This document shows positions 1 through 8,043 of a DNA stretch of 64,000 nt, one piece after another. Below the pieces are notes generated by a model. That model was not told the origin of the DNA and did no database searches. It was given only the letters and a program-made list of their open reading frames with translations. Source of the stretch: Amycolatopsis saalfeldensis (GTDB lineage: Bacteria > Actinomycetota > Actinomycetes > Mycobacteriales > Pseudonocardiaceae); contig NZ_FOEF01000028.1 of assembly GCF_900110575.1 (NCBI RefSeq), forward strand, positions 1 through 64,000. The letters run 5' to 3'. The position numbers were made by a program, and so were the translations under genes. Positions within the stretch are counted from its first letter, which is position 1. The number at the start of each line of letters is the position of its first letter.

Positions 1-1
1 C

Positions 2-268
2 TTCACCCCGTTCCTCGACTATCCACCCGAACTCCGCAGGATCGTCTACACCACAAACCTGATCGAGAACATCAACTTCCAGCTCCGCAAAATCACCAAG
101 AACCGCGGCCACTTCGACAGCGACACCGCCGCGGCAAAACTGCTCTACCTCGGACTCCGCAACATCACCAGCAACCGAGGCGGACCATCGGGAACCGGCA
201 CCCGAGGCTGGAAACAAGCACTAAACACCCTCGCCGCACTCTTCCCAGACCGACTCCCACTCCACTAG
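2..268 (+). CDS. IS256-family transposase, C-terminal part (cut by window edge)
   Basis: The reading frame is open from the window edge to a TAG at 266-268 and gives 88 residues. The motifs YTTNLIEN, TKNRGHF, LLYLGLRNI and the W..ALN..A..F.DRL tail are those of the C-terminus of IS256 (mutator-type) transposases, which catalyse cut-and-paste transposition. The upstream part, with the DDE aspartates, lies outside the window, so intactness cannot be judged. The stop is followed after about 20 bases by an unrelated IS66 fragment. One element has therefore inserted next to, or been joined to, the other. Confidence 0.85.
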   Translation, partial: FTPFLDYPPELRRIVYTTNLIENINFQLRKITKNRGHFDSDTAAAKLLYLGLRNITSNRGGPSGTGTRGWKQALNTLAALFPDRLPLH

Positions 269-288
269 AATAGAAGAAGAAATCGTCC

Positions 289-891
289 GTGGCTTACACG
301 GAAATCATGACAGGGCCCGACGCCTGGGCTCCCTACGACACCTACACCCAGGTGACGCACGCGTTGTGCAACAGTCATCTGCTCCGCGAGCTGCAGGCCG
401 TCGCCGACCTCGCGCCTGACGGTGAGCCGTGGTGCTGGGCCACGCAGGTCGCGGACGCGCTCCGCGAGCTCAAAGGACTTGTCGAGGCGGCGAATGAAGC
501 GAACCTGCCGCAGGTCGATGCCGCTCTGGCGGCCGAACAGACCCGCTTGCTGCGCTCGGCGGCGCGCCTCGGTGTCCGCCAGAACAAGGCTCGTTCCACG
601 AAGATCATGGCCACCCACCACGCCCTGGCTCGCCGCATACTCGACCGTCACGATGACTACCTGCGGTTCTCGACAGATTTCCGGGTTCCGTTCGACAATA
701 ATGCGGCAGAGCGGGAAATCCGGATGGTCAAACTCCGGCAAAAAGTATCCGGATGCGCCAGAACCCTTACCGGAGCCCGACAGTTCACCGCGATCCGATC
801 CTACCTCGCCACAGCGGCCAAACATGGGATCACGTTCTTCCACGCCCTCGTCCAACTGGCCGAAGGCCGCGCCTGGCTGCCCACTACCTAA
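289..891 (+). pseudogene. IS66-family transposase, N-terminally truncated
   Basis: This is a 200-residue frame beginning at a nominal GTG. It carries the IS66 signature: an LCNSHLLREL segment near residue 27, FDNNAAEREIRMVKL near residue 135, SGCARTLTGA, IRSYLATA, and the EGRAWLP end. Full IS66 TnpC transposases are roughly 500 residues, so the N-terminal helix-turn-helix and the first catalytic Asp are missing. A stop lies in frame at 271-273, just upstream, so the ORF starts at the truncation point. It is almost certainly a non-functional remnant, fused at its 5' side to the IS256 element. Confidence 0.85.
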
Positions 892-934
892 CAACCTGAC
901 CAGTTACGCATCGGTCAGCAAGGAGACGGTTTCA

Positions 935-1030
935 ATGATCACTGACAAAGTGGTCACGGAGACGCAGGACTGGTCCAGCAAGCCCCTCGACCCGACCCGA
1001 GTTCAACCGGTCGTCGCAACAGCTTATTGA
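935..1030 (+). CDS. Possible small ORF, truncated (31 residues)
   Basis: The ATG at 935 sits behind a strong ribosome binding site (AAGGAGA at 919-925). The 31-residue product begins MITDKVVTETQDW and has no recognisable family. Its last codons run into the IS30-like scrap that begins at 1024. I therefore read it as the 5' end of a gene cut by insertion of that element, not as a native small protein. The ribosome site is the only positive support. Confidence 0.3.
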   Translation: MITDKVVTETQDWSSKPLDPTRVQPVVATAY

Positions 1031-1107
1031 AATGACAATAGCAGCTCGTTGAGCGCTTCAGCTGGCGTCTTCCAGTCGAGTGCCTTGCGTGGGCATCCGT
1101 TGATTCG
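1024..1107 (-). pseudogene. IS30-family transposase C-terminal scrap
   Basis: Read on the minus strand, the last 27 residues contain PRKALDWKTPAEALNELL before a TAA. IS30-type transposases end in the same way (RP.K.L.W.TPAE.....L). Upstream (above about 1107) the frame stays open but no longer resembles a transposase, so only the 3' tip survives. It is the third IS family represented in the first 1.1 kb. Confidence 0.55.
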
Positions 1108-1562
1108 CATCCCTTGCCGCAGTGGCACTCGGCCGGGCCTGCGTCCTCCCAAATGGACGGCAAGCGCCGGATCGACCGAGCCAGTTCCCGATCTCCACAC
1201 CACGAAAGCCAGGTCGTCGGCGAACATGCCGGCCTGCCGTTGCCACCCGACCGGAACCAAGGCGACCCGCCGCGTGGAACCACCTGCACGGCCGTTTGCC
1301 ACCACCGCGAACGATCTCGTACGGAGCGGGCATATCGCGGCGCGGATCTCAGCCGGCCCGTCGAGACACCCGGGCGAGTGGCGCACCAACTGTCGGCGGC
1401 GATGACGGCGTCCAAGCCGCCGTCATGCAACACCGAGCGGGTGACTACTGGTCGGGCTTGCGGCGACGCCGGAGTGCAACGACCACCTGCCGTGCGCGCA
1501 GGAGGAACCGACCTTGAACGGCAAATGCCGCAGCTTCCCCTAGTAGAGCAGAACATCATGCT
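1108..1562. other. Intergenic, no gene recognised
   Basis: Several overlapping frames are open here, as expected at this GC content, but none gives a recognisable protein or has a ribosome binding site. A 6-bp inverted pair, TAGTAG at 1541-1546 and CTACTA at 1561-1566, overlaps the operator-like dyad that follows. Nothing else is evident. Confidence 0.5.
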
Positions 1563-1577
1563 ACTATTTTCCCTAGT
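1563..1577. promoter_or_regulatory. ACTA-N7-TAGT dyad (putative BlaI-type operator), exact
   Basis: ACTA at 1563-1566, seven bases, TAGT at 1574-1577. It lies 53 bp before the methyltransferase start at 1630. It is the first of ten related dyads in the window (see 11123, 13113, 17817, 24617, 25547, 25595, 29380, 29465, 33745). Assignment to the BlaI protein encoded at 34947 is inference. Confidence 0.6.
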
Positions 1578-1629
1578 TTACGCGGGCGCCTCGGACGGAG
1601 TCGTCGCGCGACCAGGAGGGAGCCGGTGG

Positions 1630-2514
1630 ATGACTGGCAAGCCCGCTCCTCACGACAGTGGCAGTCGCGCTGTCGCGCGTCTCGGTGCCGATCGGTCGTG
1701 GCACACCGAGCGGGAACATCTGGTCCGCGCGCAGTTCGACGACCGCTCCCGAGCCGCAGAGTACGCGGCATCGCACGAGGAGCCGGGACCGTCCGGACGG
1801 TACTTCTCTTCTCGAATGCATGCGGTCCTGGAGGCACTCGGCCATTGCCCTGGCGGCGACCTGGTCGATGTCGGTTGCGGTCCGGGGGTCTTCGCGCGAC
1901 AGCTCGCCGATGCACGGCCTGACGAGTTCCAGGTCACGCTGGTCGACTCATCGCCTGCGATGATCGCCGAAGCGTCCCGAAGCCTCCGCGGCACCAATAC
2001 GCGACTCGCGGTCGGCGACGCTGTCAACCTGCCGTTTCCCGAATCGAGCTTCGGCGTAGCGGTTGCCATGGGCGTACTCGAGTACTGCGCCGTATCCACG
2101 GTCCTCGAGGAATGCGCGCGCGTCGTGCAGCGGAATGGATTGGTCCTGGTAACCATGCTGAACCCGCTCAGCCCATACAGAATATTCGAGTGGGTTGTGT
2201 ATTGGCCACTACTGCGCCTGCTCGGAAAAATCGAAGGCATGCTCGGCCGAGCTCCGGAAGCGCGCCACGGACCGCGCCCAAGCGGCATCCGCGCAGTGCC
2301 TCCTTGGAAACTGCGTCGGCTCTTGCGCGCCGCGGGGCTTATGCCGGTGGATATCGTCTACTATGACGTCACGCCTGTTGTCCCGCCGGTCGACCAAGTT
2401 CTGTGGAAATTGTCTCGGCGATGGCAAACGCGTCCAGAAAGCACGCTGGCCCGTCGCGGCTTCCGGAGATTGCTAGGCAGCGCCTACCTGGTCGTCGCAT
2501 CCAAGAGTGGATAG
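1630..2514 (+). CDS. Class I SAM-dependent methyltransferase
   Basis: 294 residues. I chose the ATG at 1630 because GGAGGGA lies 10 bp upstream and because the homologous region begins soon after it; the frame is open much further upstream. The Rossmann SAM motif VDVGCGPGVFA is near residue 78. It is followed by the acidic loop LVDSSPAM, the GDAVNLPFPESSF segment (motif II) and a VLVTMLNPLSPY stretch. The C-terminal third is less typical and contains a hydrophobic WVVYWPLLRLL segment that might touch the membrane. The substrate is unknown. It stands alone between the IS debris and the nuo-like operon, with an ACTA-N7-TAGT dyad in its promoter, so it probably shares control with the copper/respiration block. 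Confidence 0.75.
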   Translation: MTGKPAPHDSGSRAVARLGADRSWHTEREHLVRAQFDDRSRAAEYAASHEEPGPSGRYFSSRMHAVLEALGHCPGGDLVDVGCGPGVFARQLADARPDEFQVTLVDSSPAMIAEASRSLRGTNTRLAVGDAVNLPFPESSFGVAVAMGVLEYCAVSTVLEECARVVQRNGLVLVTMLNPLSPYRIFEWVVYWPLLRLLGKIEGMLGRAPEARHGPRPSGIRAVPPWKLRRLLRAAGLMPVDIVYYDVTPVVPPVDQVLWKLSRRWQTRPESTLARRGFRRLLGSAYLVVASKSG

Positions 2515-2802
2515 ACCGCCGAGAGCACGCAATCCGCCGCTTTCCCGCGGCGCAGTCATCGCTGACCGAGCGACGGCGCGCCCAAGCTCGGCCACCTCGA
2601 TCGGCGGGAATGTCTGACGACAGCTTCGCCCCCGGTGCCATGCTCGAACTGCGTAGGCCTCATGCGGAGCCAGCTTCTCGTGGACGCCAGCGCCCGGAGA
2701 CACCGCCGGGCAATGCTGCCTCCAGGACGGCCACTCCACCTCCAGTTCGGCCCGCCGACATCAGCCGCGGCGCGTTTGAGATCCAGCGACGATGGTATAG
2801 CC
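2515..2802. other. Intergenic, no gene recognised
   Basis: About 290 bases between the methyltransferase and the operator ahead of nuoA. Overlapping frames are open but none has a ribosome site or a recognisable product. No terminator hairpin is obvious. Confidence 0.5.
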
Positions 2803-2819
2803 TTACCCCCTAGAGGTAT
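2803..2819. promoter_or_regulatory. CsoR-like dyad upstream of nuoA
   Basis: The 17-mer TTACCCCCTAGAGGTAT is an imperfect inverted repeat. It matches the complement of a second site at 26934-26950 (ATACCCCCTATGGGTAT) at 14 of 17 positions. C-run/G-run dyads bounded by AT are typical of CsoR/RcnR-family copper-responsive repressors. No csoR gene is in the window. The site lies 78 bp before nuoA. Confidence 0.5.
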
Positions 2820-2896
2820 ATGCACCTGGCTCGCCCTGCCCGCTCGGGTCAAGGCAGCTACGCTCCCTAGCAGGTCAAGGCAACCGAGGAGGCTGA

Positions 2897-3238
2897 ATGC
2901 TCGGCGCGCTCGCGGCCCTGGTCGCGGTAGTCCTGGTGGCGGCGGCGGTCTACGCGGTGACCCGGCTCGTCCGGCTCGCCGGCGCCGCGCGGGACGTGCT
3001 GCCCTTCCTGTCCGGAGGCTCGCCCGCGGAGCATGCCGTGTCCCGGTTCCACGTGCGGTGGTACACGATCACGATGGTGTTCCTGGCCTTCGATATGGAG
3101 ATGGTGTTCATGTACCCGTGGACACTGGTCGTCGCCGAGGTCGGCACCACGGCGGTCGTCGAGATGTTCGCCTTCCTCGCGGTCCTGGTCGCCGGGGTCT
3201 GGTATGCCCGGCGGGAGGGGGTGTTCCGGTGGACCTGA
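2897..3238 (+). CDS. nuoA: NADH-quinone oxidoreductase subunit A homologue
   Basis: 113 residues with three predicted membrane helices, the normal NuoA size. The family core is present: GG......FHVRWY, then FLAFDMEMVFMYPW, which keeps the paired acidic residues (FD.E) of the NuoA loop near the E-channel. A ribosome site (GAGGAGG) precedes the ATG at 2897. In complex I this subunit helps join the membrane arm to the quinone module. It is the first gene of an eight-gene operon that contains only membrane-arm subunits plus one odd soluble protein. The following gene starts inside its last codons (GTG at 3229), so the two are translationally coupled. Confidence 0.9.
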   Translation: MLGALAALVAVVLVAAAVYAVTRLVRLAGAARDVLPFLSGGSPAEHAVSRFHVRWYTITMVFLAFDMEMVFMYPWTLVVAEVGTTAVVEMFAFLAVLVAGVWYARREGVFRWT

Positions 3239-4401
3239 CCGCCTGGCTGCTCCGGCACACTCCCGTGCGGCCCCTGGTGGTCACGACGATCGGCGGCACG
3301 GCAGCCCGTCTCGCGGTCGAGCGCGAAATCCGCCAGCGCGGCTGGCGCTGCGCTCGGAACCCGGCCGAAGCCAATCTGCTGGTCGTCGCGGGGCCGGAGA
3401 CGGATGCCATGGCTCCGTTCTCCAACGCGGTCTGGCAGCTCGTCCCGGTCCCGCGAGTGCGGGTCGAGATCTCCGGTGACGCCGGTGTGGCGGCCGCGCT
3501 CACCGCCGCGGAACGTCAGCTCCGTTCGGTGGAACGCCAGCGCGTCTCCGCCGCGCCCCCGACCGAACACCACGAGCCCGAGCCGGAAGCAGAATCCGCG
3601 CACACCGACCACGCGATACACGATCACGGTGCCCGCGAGCACGGCCCGCCACCCCAGCACGAAATGCCGCGCGAGGGCCACGGCGACCACACCGAGTCGC
3701 ACGATCAGCACACACATCACGGCGGCCACGACATGAGCGGCCATGACATGGGCGGTATGTCGATGCCCGGCGGCATTCCGATGGCCGACCGCGCCGACGA
3801 CCGCGACGGCCTGAAGCTCGATCGGCTCACCGTCCCCCTGGGGCCGATCCTGCCCGACTGGCCGGCCGGGCTGATCGTGCGGGTGACCCTGCATGGTGAC
3901 GTCATCCAGGACGCGGAGGTGGAAACGGTCCAGGAGCATGGGCACGGGCCCGACCTGGTGCGGTTCTGGGACACCGTGTCCCCGGACCGCACCCGTGTCA
4001 CCGCGCAGCGGCTCGACAGCTGCGCGCGGCTGTTGTCGGTCGCAGGTTGGGAGTATGCCGCGACCCTCGCGTATCGGTTGCGCGACGAGGCGCTCGCGGG
4101 ACGGGACAACGCTCGTGAGCTGTCGAAATGGGCCCGGCGGATTCGCCGGTCCCGGACGCTGCGCTGGTCCCTGTCCGGGCTGGGCAGCGACCGAAGGGAG
4201 ACAGGCAGAGGCGACGCGGCCGACCGGCTGTACCGCTGGCTCGACGAAGCACTGGGCGAAACTCCGGCGGAACCGGACGACCCGAACGCTGTCCTGGAAG
4301 CACTGCCTGCCCTGCTCGCCGGAACCGAGCTCGCGGCTGCGCGGTTGATCATCGCGAGTCTCGACCCCGATCTCGAACGGATGCAGGCGGCCCATGGTTG
4401 A
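3229..4401 (+). CDS. NuoB/NuoD-like vestigial fusion with His/Met-rich linker
   Basis: 390 residues from a GTG at 3229 that overlaps the nuoA stop. Residues about 14-95 look like the flavodoxin-like core of NuoB (NLLVVAGPETDAMAPF parallels the NuoB MIVAGT..NKMAP motif), but the four cysteines that hold cluster N2 are absent. Residues about 105-185 are very rich in His, Asp, Glu and Met (HDHG, HTHHGGHDMSGHDMGG, MSMPGGIPM), a likely copper- or metal-binding linker. Residues about 190-230 (LTVPLGPILPDWPAGLIV) resemble the N-terminus of NuoD/EchE-type large subunits, without catalytic residues. The remainder is helical, with a RLDSCARLL..AGW segment reminiscent of NuoD. It occupies the place of nuoB-C-D in the operon. 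I infer a structural or metal-sensing cap on the membrane arm. The NuoB/NuoD kinship is my reading of short motifs. Confidence 0.6.
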   Translation: MDLTAWLLRHTPVRPLVVTTIGGTAARLAVEREIRQRGWRCARNPAEANLLVVAGPETDAMAPFSNAVWQLVPVPRVRVEISGDAGVAAALTAAERQLRSVERQRVSAAPPTEHHEPEPEAESAHTDHAIHDHGAREHGPPPQHEMPREGHGDHTESHDQHTHHGGHDMSGHDMGGMSMPGGIPMADRADDRDGLKLDRLTVPLGPILPDWPAGLIVRVTLHGDVIQDAEVETVQEHGHGPDLVRFWDTVSPDRTRVTAQRLDSCARLLSVAGWEYAATLAYRLRDEALAGRDNARELSKWARRIRRSRTLRWSLSGLGSDRRETGRGDAADRLYRWLDEALGETPAEPDDPNAVLEALPALLAGTELAAARLIIASLDPDLERMQAAHG

Positions 4402-5320
4402 CGCGCTGCCGTGGTGGAGCGGCCTTCTCCTGCCGGTCCTACTGGGCGCCCTGGCCGCCGTCACTGCGTCGTGTGACGCGCTCCTGTCCGCCCGCGCCGC
4501 CGGAGCGCCGCCCGGGCGAGCTGCGTCGCTCCCGCTGCGCGACGTCGGCGGGCTCCTTGTGCAGCAACGTCGCCGCACGGTGGCTTCGGACGTCCTGCTG
4601 GGACGCAGCGGCGCGCTCGCGCTCCTGGCCGCCGCCGTGTTCGCCTCGCTCTGCACCCCGCTGGGCCGGTGGCCGGTGGCGGATTTCCCGATCGGGGTCG
4701 TGTGGTTCAACGCGATGGAAGTCGTGGCCTGGGCGGCTGTCTGGCTGGTCGGCTGGAGCGCGAACTCGGCGTACGGCCTGCTCGGCGGCTACCGGTTCAT
4801 CGCGCAAGGGCTGGCCTACGAACTGCCGCACATGTTCGCCTTGATCACCGCGGCTCTCGGGGCCGGCTCGCTGCGGGTGACCGACATCGTCGCCGCGCAG
4901 GATTCGCTGTGGTTCGTGGTGTGGATGCCCGCCGCGTTCGTGGTCTACCTGCTGTCGGTGCCGGCGATGTCTTTCTGGGGGCCGTTCTCCCATCCCGTGG
5001 GCCCGGACATCGCCGGTGGCGCGGCCTCGGAACTGTCCGGCGTGGACCGGCTGGTTTTCGCAGCCGGACGGTGGCTGCTGCTGGTCTCCGGGGCGGCCTT
5101 CGCTGTGCCGCTGTTCCTCGGCGGCGGGTCCGGGCCGCTGCTGCCGGGCTGGTCGTGGTCGGTGGTCAAGACGCTCGCGGTCCTCGCGCTGCTGGTGTGG
5201 CTGAAGCGCCGGATCCCCACCGTGCGGATGGAGCGCTACCAGGAGATCGCCTGGGTCGTGCTGATCCCGCTGACGCTCTTGCAAGCGCTCGTCGTCGCCG
5301 TCGTCGTGCTGGTCCGGTGA
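4394..5320 (+). CDS. nuoH: NADH-quinone oxidoreductase subunit H homologue
   Basis: 308 residues and about eight membrane helices. The motifs GWSANSAYGLLGGYRFIAQGLAYE and W..VKTLAVLALLVWLKRRIPTVRMERYQ are those of NuoH, the subunit that carries much of the quinone tunnel. The loop that in NuoH normally reads FDLPEAE..LV.GY..EYSG is changed to PFSHPVGPDIAGGAASELSG, so most of its conserved acidic residues are missing. The ATG at 4394 overlaps the upstream stop (ATGGTTGA), indicating coupling. The change in the quinone/E-channel loop fits a complex that no longer has the normal peripheral arm. Confidence 0.88.
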   Translation: MVDALPWWSGLLLPVLLGALAAVTASCDALLSARAAGAPPGRAASLPLRDVGGLLVQQRRRTVASDVLLGRSGALALLAAAVFASLCTPLGRWPVADFPIGVVWFNAMEVVAWAAVWLVGWSANSAYGLLGGYRFIAQGLAYELPHMFALITAALGAGSLRVTDIVAAQDSLWFVVWMPAAFVVYLLSVPAMSFWGPFSHPVGPDIAGGAASELSGVDRLVFAAGRWLLLVSGAAFAVPLFLGGGSGPLLPGWSWSVVKTLAVLALLVWLKRRIPTVRMERYQEIAWVVLIPLTLLQALVVAVVVLVR

Positions 5321-5332
5321 GGGGGAAGTCGC

Positions 5333-5896
5333 ATGTGGACACAGATCGTCTTCTGGGTATGTACTGTCGGTGCGGTCGGTGCGGGGATCGCGGTGTTCCG
5401 GGTCGATTCGATGGCCCGCGCGACGTTCGCGCTGCTGGCCTCCTTCGTCTTCGCGGCCGGCACTCTCCTGCTGCTCAACCTGGCCTACCTCGGGGTACTG
5501 GTCGTCCTCATGATGATCATGGAGATGGTCGTCATGGCCGTCTTCATGATCATGTTCATGATGAACCCGGCTGGGCTGATGCCGATGACGATGGTGCACA
5601 ACCAGAAGGGGTCGCTGGTCATTGCCGGAGGAGTGTTCGCCGCGCTCGCCGCGGGCATTTTCCTGGTGCCGTGGCCGTCCTCGGACCGGTCCCGACCGGC
5701 CGATCCCACGCGGGCGCTGGGAGAAGCGCTCATGGGCTCGAAGATGCTGGTGATGATGGTGCTCGGGTTGTGCCTGTTCGCCACGATGGTCGCCACGGTC
5801 GTGCTCTCCACCCACCGCGGCCGTTACGACCGGTACGGCGACAGGCTGCGCGAGAAGCAGCCGCAGGACCCTGTGCGGGGCGGGCTGAACCGATGA
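5333..5896 (+). CDS. nuoJ: NADH-quinone oxidoreductase subunit J homologue, Met-rich
   Basis: 187 residues with five predicted helices; the order and the NLAYLGVLVVLMMIMEM helix identify NuoJ. Helices 3-4 are extraordinarily rich in methionine: 15 or more Met lie between residues about 61 and 86. Ordinary NuoJ proteins are Leu/Val-rich there. The start ATG at 5333 follows GAGGGGGA. NuoJ forms part of the proton path near the quinone site in complex I. The Met enrichment may be adaptive (copper contact) or a neutral swap among hydrophobic residues. The stop overlaps the nuoK start (ATGA). Confidence 0.85.
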   Translation: MWTQIVFWVCTVGAVGAGIAVFRVDSMARATFALLASFVFAAGTLLLLNLAYLGVLVVLMMIMEMVVMAVFMIMFMMNPAGLMPMTMVHNQKGSLVIAGGVFAALAAGIFLVPWPSSDRSRPADPTRALGEALMGSKMLVMMVLGLCLFATMVATVVLSTHRGRYDRYGDRLREKQPQDPVRGGLNR

Positions 5897-6198
5897 CTCT
5901 GCAGACGTTTCTCCTGCTGGCCGCGGCTCTGTTCAGCGTCGGGCTGTACGGCGCGCTCTCGCAGCAGTCCATTGTGATGATCATGATGGGACTCGAGTTG
6001 ATGGCGAACGCGGTGATCGTAGCGGGCGCGGCGTTCTGGTACTTCGTCTCCCCCGACCGACCGGACGGCCAGGTCGTGGTGCTGGTCGCGGTGACCCTGA
6101 TGGCGGTCGACATGGCCGTCGGGTTCGCAGTGGTCACCGCGATCTTCCGGCGCCGCGACGTCGACATGACCGACTCGGCCGCGGACTTGAAGGGCTGA
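5893..6198 (+). CDS. nuoK: NADH-quinone oxidoreductase subunit K homologue
   Basis: 101 residues with three helices, the standard NuoK length. The first essential membrane glutamate is kept (MGLELMANAV, equivalent to E36 of E. coli). The second (E72) is replaced by Asp (TLMAVDMAVGFA). The ATG at 5893 overlaps the nuoJ stop. An upstream extension of the frame to 4669 is an artefact of GC-rich coding and overlaps nuoH and nuoJ. NuoK normally forms a half-channel for proton transfer between the quinone module and the antiporter-like subunits. Confidence 0.88.
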   Translation: MTLQTFLLLAAALFSVGLYGALSQQSIVMIMMGLELMANAVIVAGAAFWYFVSPDRPDGQVVVLVAVTLMAVDMAVGFAVVTAIFRRRDVDMTDSAADLKG

Positions 6199-6202
6199 GC
6201 CG

Positions 6203-8026
6203 GTGGTCCTTTGGGTTTTGATCGGGCTCCCGCTGTCAGCGGGTGCCGTGCTGCTGGTCGTAGGGCATGTCCTCGACCGCGCCGCACCCGCCGTCGGCGT
6301 GACAGCCGCGGCTGTCACGCTGGTGCTTGCCATCGCCGCCGCGTTCACGCGGCCTGCCGGGTCGGCGCCGTTGCTGGCGGGTCTGCGGGCCGAGGTCGGA
6401 GTGGACGGGCTGTCCGCGGTCATGGTTGTGACCGTCGCCGTCGTGCTCGTCGCGGTGCTGATCTTCGCGGCCGGTGAGTTCGCCGCTGAAGAATCGCGGG
6501 CTCGGTTCCACGGGCTGATGCTGGTGTTCGCCGCCGCCATGCTGGTCACGGTGACCGCGCGCGACCTTGTCGTGCTGCTGATGGCGTGGGAGGTCATGGG
6601 GGCCTGTTCGTACGCCTTGATCGGGTTCTGGTGGCGGGAGGATCACCACGTCGATTCCGGCGGGATCGCCTTCCTGACCACCCGGTCCGCCGACCTCGGC
6701 CTGTACCTCGCGGCCGGCGCGGCGTACGCGGGCGGGGTCCCCGGCCTGACGCTGGCCGAGCTGCCCGGCGCGGCGGGCGGGTGGCGGGATGCGATCACCG
6801 CCGGGCTCGTGCTCGCCGCGCTCGGGAAGTCGGCACAACTGCCGTTCAGCTTTTGGCTCTCGCGGGCGATGGACGGCCCGAGCCCGGTCTCCGCGCTGCT
6901 GCATTCCGCGACGATGGTCGCGGCCGGGGCGTACCTGCTGATCCGGGTGGAGCCGTTGCTGGCGGTCACTGGGTGGGCCGCGGGCACAGTGGCCTGGGCG
7001 GGTGTGCTGACCGCACTGATCCTGGGCGCGGTCGCGGTGGTGCAGCGCGACCTCAAGCAGGTGCTGGCCGCGTCGACCTGTTCGCAGATCGGGTTCATGG
7101 TGCTCGCCTCCGGCGCGGGCGGCGCGGCCGCGGGAACGGCCCAACTGGTCGCGCACGCAGCCACGAAGAGCCTCCTGTTCCTCGGTGCCGGTGCCTGGCT
7201 CGTCGCGCTGGACACGAAAGATCTCGCGCGGTTACGCGGCGCGGCGCGGCGATATCCGTTGCTGGGCACGGTGTTCACCATCGGTGCGCTCGCGCTCGCC
7301 GGTGTGCCTCCGCTGTCCATCTGGGTTACGAAGGACGCGGTTCTCGCCGCCGCGCTCGCGGACTCGCCGGCGCTGTACGTCGTCGGACTGGCAGCCGCGC
7401 TGGTCAGCGGAGCCTACGTCGGGCGAATCCTGGCTGTCCTCTGGGCACCGGCGGACAACATGTCAAACCCACGGCTGAACGCGGCTTTGCTCGTGCCGCT
7501 GCCGATCCTCGCCGCTGCGGCCGCATTGCTCGGGATCGGCGGCGTGCCGGTCCTCTCGCAGCGGTTCGCCGAGTTGGTGGGCGGTGAAATGCCCGAGCCG
7601 GGGTGGGCCGAGCTGGTCGCGTCCGGGTTGCTCGCCATCGGCGGGGTCGCCGGGGCCGCGGCCTGGACGCGCAGCCGCTCCCTGGTTCCTCGTGCGGGTT
7701 TGCTGGGCGACTGGCTCGGGCTGGAGCGGCTCGCCCACGCCGGCGTTGCCGTGCCGGCCGCCCGGCTGGCCGAGGGCTTGGCCCGGTTCGACGACCGGGT
7801 GGTCGACGGCGGCGTGCGCGGGGCGGCAGCCACCGGCGCGGCGCTGGCGCGGCTGGCTGACGTACGGGTCGAGCTTTCGCTCGAAGCCGCGGTGCGTGCC
7901 GTCGCGGGCGGCACCCGGTCGCTGGGCCGGCTGGCGCGCCGCCCACAGACCGGGCAGCTGCACCATTACTACGCCCAGGCGGCGGTCGCCCTGGGCGTCC
8001 TGGCCTTGTTGTTGATCTTCCTGTGA
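6203..8026 (+). CDS. nuoL: NADH-quinone oxidoreductase subunit L homologue (antiporter-like)
   Basis: 607 residues, GTG start at 6203. There are about 14-16 membrane helices, and the length allows the C-terminal lateral helix typical of NuoL. The key residues for Mrp-type proton translocation are visible: the TM5 Glu in LLMAWEVMGACSYALIG, the Lys in LGKSAQLPFSFWL, the His in LLHSATMVAAG, and the Lys of IWVTKDAVL. Of the three antiporter-like subunits in this operon, NuoL keeps the most complete set. In the absence of NADH- and quinone-reducing subunits, the electron donor that would drive pumping is unknown. Confidence 0.92.
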   Translation: MVLWVLIGLPLSAGAVLLVVGHVLDRAAPAVGVTAAAVTLVLAIAAAFTRPAGSAPLLAGLRAEVGVDGLSAVMVVTVAVVLVAVLIFAAGEFAAEESRARFHGLMLVFAAAMLVTVTARDLVVLLMAWEVMGACSYALIGFWWREDHHVDSGGIAFLTTRSADLGLYLAAGAAYAGGVPGLTLAELPGAAGGWRDAITAGLVLAALGKSAQLPFSFWLSRAMDGPSPVSALLHSATMVAAGAYLLIRVEPLLAVTGWAAGTVAWAGVLTALILGAVAVVQRDLKQVLAASTCSQIGFMVLASGAGGAAAGTAQLVAHAATKSLLFLGAGAWLVALDTKDLARLRGAARRYPLLGTVFTIGALALAGVPPLSIWVTKDAVLAAALADSPALYVVGLAAALVSGAYVGRILAVLWAPADNMSNPRLNAALLVPLPILAAAAALLGIGGVPVLSQRFAELVGGEMPEPGWAELVASGLLAIGGVAGAAAWTRSRSLVPRAGLLGDWLGLERLAHAGVAVPAARLAEGLARFDDRVVDGGVRGAAATGAALARLADVRVELSLEAAVRAVAGGTRSLGRLARRPQTGQLHHYYAQAAVALGVLALLLIFL

Positions 8027-8043
8027 CGAACGTGAGGTAGCGC

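Noticed and set aside
265-894. 209-residue minus-strand ORF opposite the IS66 remnant
   Set aside because: It is an antisense shadow; the plus-strand frame has clear IS66 motifs.
1114-1629. N-terminal extension of the methyltransferase to 466 residues
   Set aside because: The ribosome site is at 1614-1620 and the operator-like dyad at 1563 would fall inside the gene. The added residues look like random GC-rich translation.
2950-5815. Long minus-strand ORFs (586 and 458 residues) opposite nuoA-nuoJ
   Set aside because: They are antisense shadows of well-supported complex I genes. Their compositions (Arg/His/Pro-rich) and lack of ribosome sites are typical of GC-rich antisense frames.
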